From Streptomyces sp. LHD-70 (GTDB lineage: Bacteria > Actinomycetota > Actinomycetes > Streptomycetales > Streptomycetaceae), in contig NZ_JAVIFW010000020.1 of NCBI RefSeq assembly GCF_031157275.1, forward strand, positions 62,001 through 126,000: 64,000 nucleotides of DNA, given 5' to 3'. Of this stretch, positions 61,164-64,000 are shown piece by piece (the stretch's first letter is position 1; each line of letters begins with the position of its first letter). The notes under the pieces were generated by a model. It worked only from the letters and a program-made list of their open reading frames with translations, made no database searches and had not been told where the DNA came from. Position numbers and translations under genes: made by a program.

Positions 61164-61192
61164 TTGCCAAAATTTGCCAAGCGAGGCAATCT
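61164..61192 (+). promoter_or_regulatory. Cluster promoter P8 (TauD operon)
   Basis: TTGCCA (61164-61169), 17 bp, CAATCT (61187-61192). Half-sites TTGCCAA at 61164 and 61174 are in direct orientation, one turn of DNA apart, with GGCAA at 61185. Confidence 0.66.
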
Positions 61193-61235
61193 AGGTGAGG
61201 CCGTGTGGCGCCCCAACCCACAGGAAGGCACCCCC

Positions 61236-62144
61236 ATGACCACCCTGCTCGCCCCCGACATCCAGATCAGGCCCCTGACCGGCAACATCGGCGCCGAGAT
61301 CAGCGGAGTCGACACCAGCCAACCCCTCCCCGACGAAACCGCCGCCCACATCCGCCAGGCACTCCACGACCACAAGGTCGTCTTCCTGCGCCGCCAGACC
61401 CTCGACTACACCCGACAGGTCGCCTTCGCCGAGAACCTCGGCACCCTCACCCTCGGCCACCCCATCTACGACGCCCCCGAAGGCCGCCCGCACATGCGCG
61501 AGATGGACTCACGCCAAGGCACCCGCGCCAACCACTGGCACACCGACCTCACCTTCATCGAACGCCCCCCGGCCTACGCACTCCTCCACTCCAAGATCCT
61601 CCCCCCGGTCGGAGGCGACACCATCTGGGCCAACACCGCCACCGCCTACACCAGCCTCCCCGACGAACTCCGCGACCTCGCCGACCGGCTCCGCATCGTG
61701 CACAGCAACGACTGCGACTTCACCGACGACACGTACGCCCACCGCGCCGCCCAGGGCGACCAGGACCACTACGTGTCCCAGCCCTACGAAGCCGAACACC
61801 CCGCGGTCCGCGTCCACCCCGACACCGGCGAACGCTCCCTCCTGCTCGGCGGCTTCGCCCGCCGCGTCACCGGATACGGCCCCCAGGCGGGCCGCGACCT
61901 CATCCGGATCCTCCAGGAGTACGTCACCAAGCCCGAGCAGACCGTGCGCTGGCAATGGCAGGTCGGCGACCTCGCCATCTGGGACAACCAGTCCACCCAG
62001 CACTACGCGGTCTACGACTACGGCACGGCACTGCGCCGCGGCGAACGCGTCACCGTCGCCGGACCGGTCCCCGTCGGAGTCGACGGCCGCCCCGGCACCG
62101 CCCTGCGCGGCGACACCTCCGCGTACAGCACAGGCGCATCCTGA
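61236..62144 (+). CDS. TauD/TfdA-family Fe(II)/2-oxoglutarate dioxygenase
   Basis: 302 aa, normal TauD length. Iron ligands HWHTDLTF (H-x-D) and the distal His in NQSTQHYAVYDYG; 2-oxoglutarate Arg in GTALRRGERVTVAG. The start is MTTLLAPDIQIRPLTGNIGAEISGVD. Known members hydroxylate or desaturate substrates; in NRPS clusters they often act on amino acids or free peptides. ATG with AGGAAGG upstream; first gene of the P8 unit with the phosphotransferase and probably the flavin oxidase. Confidence 0.93.
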   Translation: MTTLLAPDIQIRPLTGNIGAEISGVDTSQPLPDETAAHIRQALHDHKVVFLRRQTLDYTRQVAFAENLGTLTLGHPIYDAPEGRPHMREMDSRQGTRANHWHTDLTFIERPPAYALLHSKILPPVGGDTIWANTATAYTSLPDELRDLADRLRIVHSNDCDFTDDTYAHRAAQGDQDHYVSQPYEAEHPAVRVHPDTGERSLLLGGFARRVTGYGPQAGRDLIRILQEYVTKPEQTVRWQWQVGDLAIWDNQSTQHYAVYDYGTALRRGERVTVAGPVPVGVDGRPGTALRGDTSAYSTGAS

Positions 62145-62225
62145 CCCGCGACATCCCACACGACGCACACAGCGGCCGGAGAAAACACCACCAGGCGCAC
62201 GGCTCTGCGAAGGACAATCACCACC

Positions 62226-63137
62226 ATGGCGACAACTCCCCCCGACGGCCGCGCCGGAATCACCGCAGACCTGGTGCAGCGCCTGATCCGTACCCAGTTC
62301 CCGCAGTGGACCGGCCTGCCCGCGACGCCCGTGCCCGTCGACGGCTGGGACAACCGGACCTACCGCCTCGGCGACACCATGACCGTCCGCCTGCCCACCG
62401 CCGCCGGATACGTACCCGCCGTCGACAAAGAGCACCGGTGGCTCCCCGACCTCGCCCCACAACTCCCCGTGCCCGTCCCGCCCATCCTCGGCAAAGGGCA
62501 ACCCGGCGAGGGCTACCCCTACCCGTGGTCGGTGCGCGGCTGGCTCGACGGCGAGACGGCCTTCCCGGAACGCATCGGTGACCTGACCCGATTCGCCGTG
62601 TCCGTGGGCGAGTTCATCCTCGCCCTGCAGAAGTGCGACACCACCGGCGGCCCACTCGCCGGAGCACACAGCTGGCACCGGGGCGCATCCCCCGCGTACT
62701 ACGACGACGAGACACGTCGCTCCCTGCACGCCCTGCAAGGAGTCATCGACACGACACTCGCGGCCCGGGTCTGGGACACGGCACTCGCCGCCACCTGGAA
62801 CGGCCCTCCGGTGTGGTTCCACGGCGACATCTGGCAGGGCAACCTCCTCGTCGCCGACGGCAGGCTCAGCGCCGTCATCGACTTCGGCACGTCCGGCGTC
62901 GGCGACCCGGCCTGTGACCTCGTGATCGCCTGGGGCCTGTTCTCCGGGGAGAGCCGCCGGGCGTTCCGGGACACCGTCGCCCAGGACGACGCGACCTGGG
63001 CCCGCGCCCGCGGCTGGGCCCTGTGGAAGGCGGCACTCGTACTGGCCGAGTGCATCGACACCGACCAGGAGAAGGCCGCCGTCAACCAGCACCTGATCGC
63101 CGAAGTCCTGGCGGACCACCGCGAGTCCACCCCGTAA
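62226..63137 (+). CDS. Aminoglycoside-phosphotransferase-family kinase
   Basis: 303 aa. Catalytic loop WFHGDIWQGNLL (HGDxxxxN) and DFGTSGVGDP. Paralogue of the kinase at 20530 (shared QFPxWxxLP, LPVPVPxILGxGxPxExYPxxW). Within the P8 unit, downstream of the dioxygenase. It could inactivate the product as self-resistance or phosphorylate an intermediate; the PP2C-like protein elsewhere in the cluster would fit a phosphate mask-and-unmask scheme, which is inference. Confidence 0.88.
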   Translation: MATTPPDGRAGITADLVQRLIRTQFPQWTGLPATPVPVDGWDNRTYRLGDTMTVRLPTAAGYVPAVDKEHRWLPDLAPQLPVPVPPILGKGQPGEGYPYPWSVRGWLDGETAFPERIGDLTRFAVSVGEFILALQKCDTTGGPLAGAHSWHRGASPAYYDDETRRSLHALQGVIDTTLAARVWDTALAATWNGPPVWFHGDIWQGNLLVADGRLSAVIDFGTSGVGDPACDLVIAWGLFSGESRRAFRDTVAQDDATWARARGWALWKAALVLAECIDTDQEKAAVNQHLIAEVLADHRESTP

Positions 63138-63146
63138 CACCCGACA

Positions 63147-63210
63147 ACCCCGCACCCCGCACCCCGCACCCCGCACCCCGCACCCCGCACCCCGCACCCC
63201 GCACCCCGCA
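63147..63210. repeat. 7-bp tandem repeat (accccgc), about 9 copies
   Basis: Perfect direct repeats in the gap between the phosphotransferase and the flavin oxidase. Not a multiple of three, and non-coding. Confidence 0.95.
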
Positions 63211-63239
63211 TCATCCTCCGCGCTCCCGAAAGGCCGGCC

Positions 63240-64000
63240 ATGCCGCAAGGTTCCGTCCCGGTGACACCCACGCCCGCACCCGTCACGGTCACCCCGGCAG
63301 ACGCGCGCTACCCCGACCTCGTACGGGGCTGGAACCAGCGCTACGTATCCACCCCCGAAGCCGTCCACCTGGTCGAGTCGACCGCGCAGGTGGCGCAGGT
63401 GGTCGAACAGGCCGTACGGGACGGCAAACGCCTCACCATCCGCAGCGGCGGCCACTGCTGGGAGGAATTCACCTTCCACCCCGACGTCGACGTCGTCATC
63501 GACATGACCCGCATGAACCGCGTCGCCTACGACCCGGCGCAACGCGCCTTCGCCGTCGAGCCCGGCGCCCACCTCATCGACGTCTACGAACACCTCTACC
63601 GCACCTGGGGAGTCACGGTCCCCGGAGGCACCTGCTACCAGGTCGCCGCCGGCGGCCACGTCGCGGGCGGCGGCTGGGGCATGCTCTGCCGCCGGCACGG
63701 CCTGATCGTCGACCACTTGTACGCCGTCGAGGTCGTCACCGTCGACGCCGACGGAACGGCCCGCACCATCCGCGCCACCCGCGAGAAGACCGACCCCCAC
63801 CACGACCTCTGGTGGGCCCACACCGGCGCGGGCGGCGGCAACTTCGGTGTCGTCACGCGCTACTGGTTCCGCTCACCCGACGCGACCGGCACCGACCCGG
63901 CCCGGCTCCTGCCCAGGCCCCCCGCCGAAGTCCTCCTCAGCGCCGTCTCCTGGCCCTGGGAAGCGCTCGACGAGCAGTCCTTCACCCGCCTCGTGCACAA
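63240..64000 (+). CDS. FAD-linked oxidase, berberine-bridge-enzyme type (3' end outside window)
   Basis: First 253 codons visible. FAD-binding PCMH domain: TIRSGGHCWEEF with the His that usually binds FAD covalently, and VPGGTCYQVAAGGHVAGGGWG with a Cys at the position of the second covalent link, so bicovalent FAD is likely. DLWWAHTGAGGGNFGVVTRYWFR is the usual continuation. Such enzymes oxidise alcohols, sugars or ring carbons in antibiotic pathways. ATG at 63240 with AAAGG upstream. The right end of the cluster lies beyond the window. Confidence 0.93.
   Translation, partial: MPQGSVPVTPTPAPVTVTPADARYPDLVRGWNQRYVSTPEAVHLVESTAQVAQVVEQAVRDGKRLTIRSGGHCWEEFTFHPDVDVVIDMTRMNRVAYDPAQRAFAVEPGAHLIDVYEHLYRTWGVTVPGGTCYQVAAGGHVAGGGWGMLCRRHGLIVDHLYAVEVVTVDADGTARTIRATREKTDPHHDLWWAHTGAGGGNFGVVTRYWFRSPDATGTDPARLLPRPPAEVLLSAVSWPWEALDEQSFTRLVH

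Noticed and set aside
1..64000. tRNA or rRNA genes, phage integrase or attachment sites
   Set aside because: None recognised on either strand by eye; the island borders show no direct repeat or tRNA end that I could see.

Overview
This is a very GC-rich actinobacterial segment that I read as Streptomyces. The signs are the strong G/C bias at third codon positions, GTG starts, GTGA/ATGA overlaps, and families typical of that genus: a SARP regulator, BTAD/NB-ARC and LuxR regulators, TPR-containing XRE regulators, NarL-type two-component systems and FxLD lanthipeptide genes. Assignments come from reading the sequence and recalling families by eye. No database search was run.

Layout. (1) 1-5.9 kb is housekeeping and regulatory: a MarR regulator cut by the window edge, an OmpR-type kinase/regulator pair, a NarL-type pair, an Ada-like zinc protein and an Ogt-type alkyltransferase. 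(2) 6.0-14.9 kb holds a YcaO cyclodehydratase, a TfuA partner and a free-standing ketoreductase-like protein that seems to lack its catalytic residues. It is followed by a SARP/NB-ARC and a LuxR/NB-ARC regulator. YcaO plus TfuA is the known enzyme pair for peptide backbone thioamides, so a small RiPP locus is plausible. (3) 14.9-21.4 kb holds an OtsA-like synthase, an epimerase/MFS/HAD operon and a phosphotransferase. The MFS gene carries a 247-bp MITE-like element that kept the reading frame open.

(4) 21.8 kb to past the right edge is a hybrid NRPS/PKS cluster: XRE/TPR regulator, GT2, ATP-grasp, alpha/beta hydrolase, ATP-grasp-RidA fusion, P450, A-T-C NRPS, KS-AT-ACP PKS, MFS, A-T NRPS, thioesterase, second GT2, PP2C-like and NUDIX proteins, a DUF5107 protein, two more MFS proteins, a GT32-type transferase, a TauD-type dioxygenase, a phosphotransferase and a BBE-type flavin oxidase. 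Eight transcription units of this cluster, and nothing else I found in the window, start with the same signal: TTGCCA, then 17-18 bp, then a NANNNT -10 box. The signal sits in TTGGCAA/TTGCCAA inverted repeats. It defines a regulon, probably controlled by the XRE/TPR regulator at 21821, whose own promoter carries the motif.

(5) 36.6-47.6 kb is an island of visibly lower GC in the middle of that cluster. It encodes an FxLD-class lanthipeptide system: 63-aa precursor, LanB, LanC and an unusual thiopeptide-domain/isoaspartyl-methyltransferase fusion, with a helical-repeat protein and an XRE/ATPase/DUF6082-like regulatory set. It has no TTGCCA promoters and looks like a second cluster inserted into the first.

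Short in-frame tandem repeats (9-30 bp units) sit in linkers or ends of at least ten proteins here, an unusual density.
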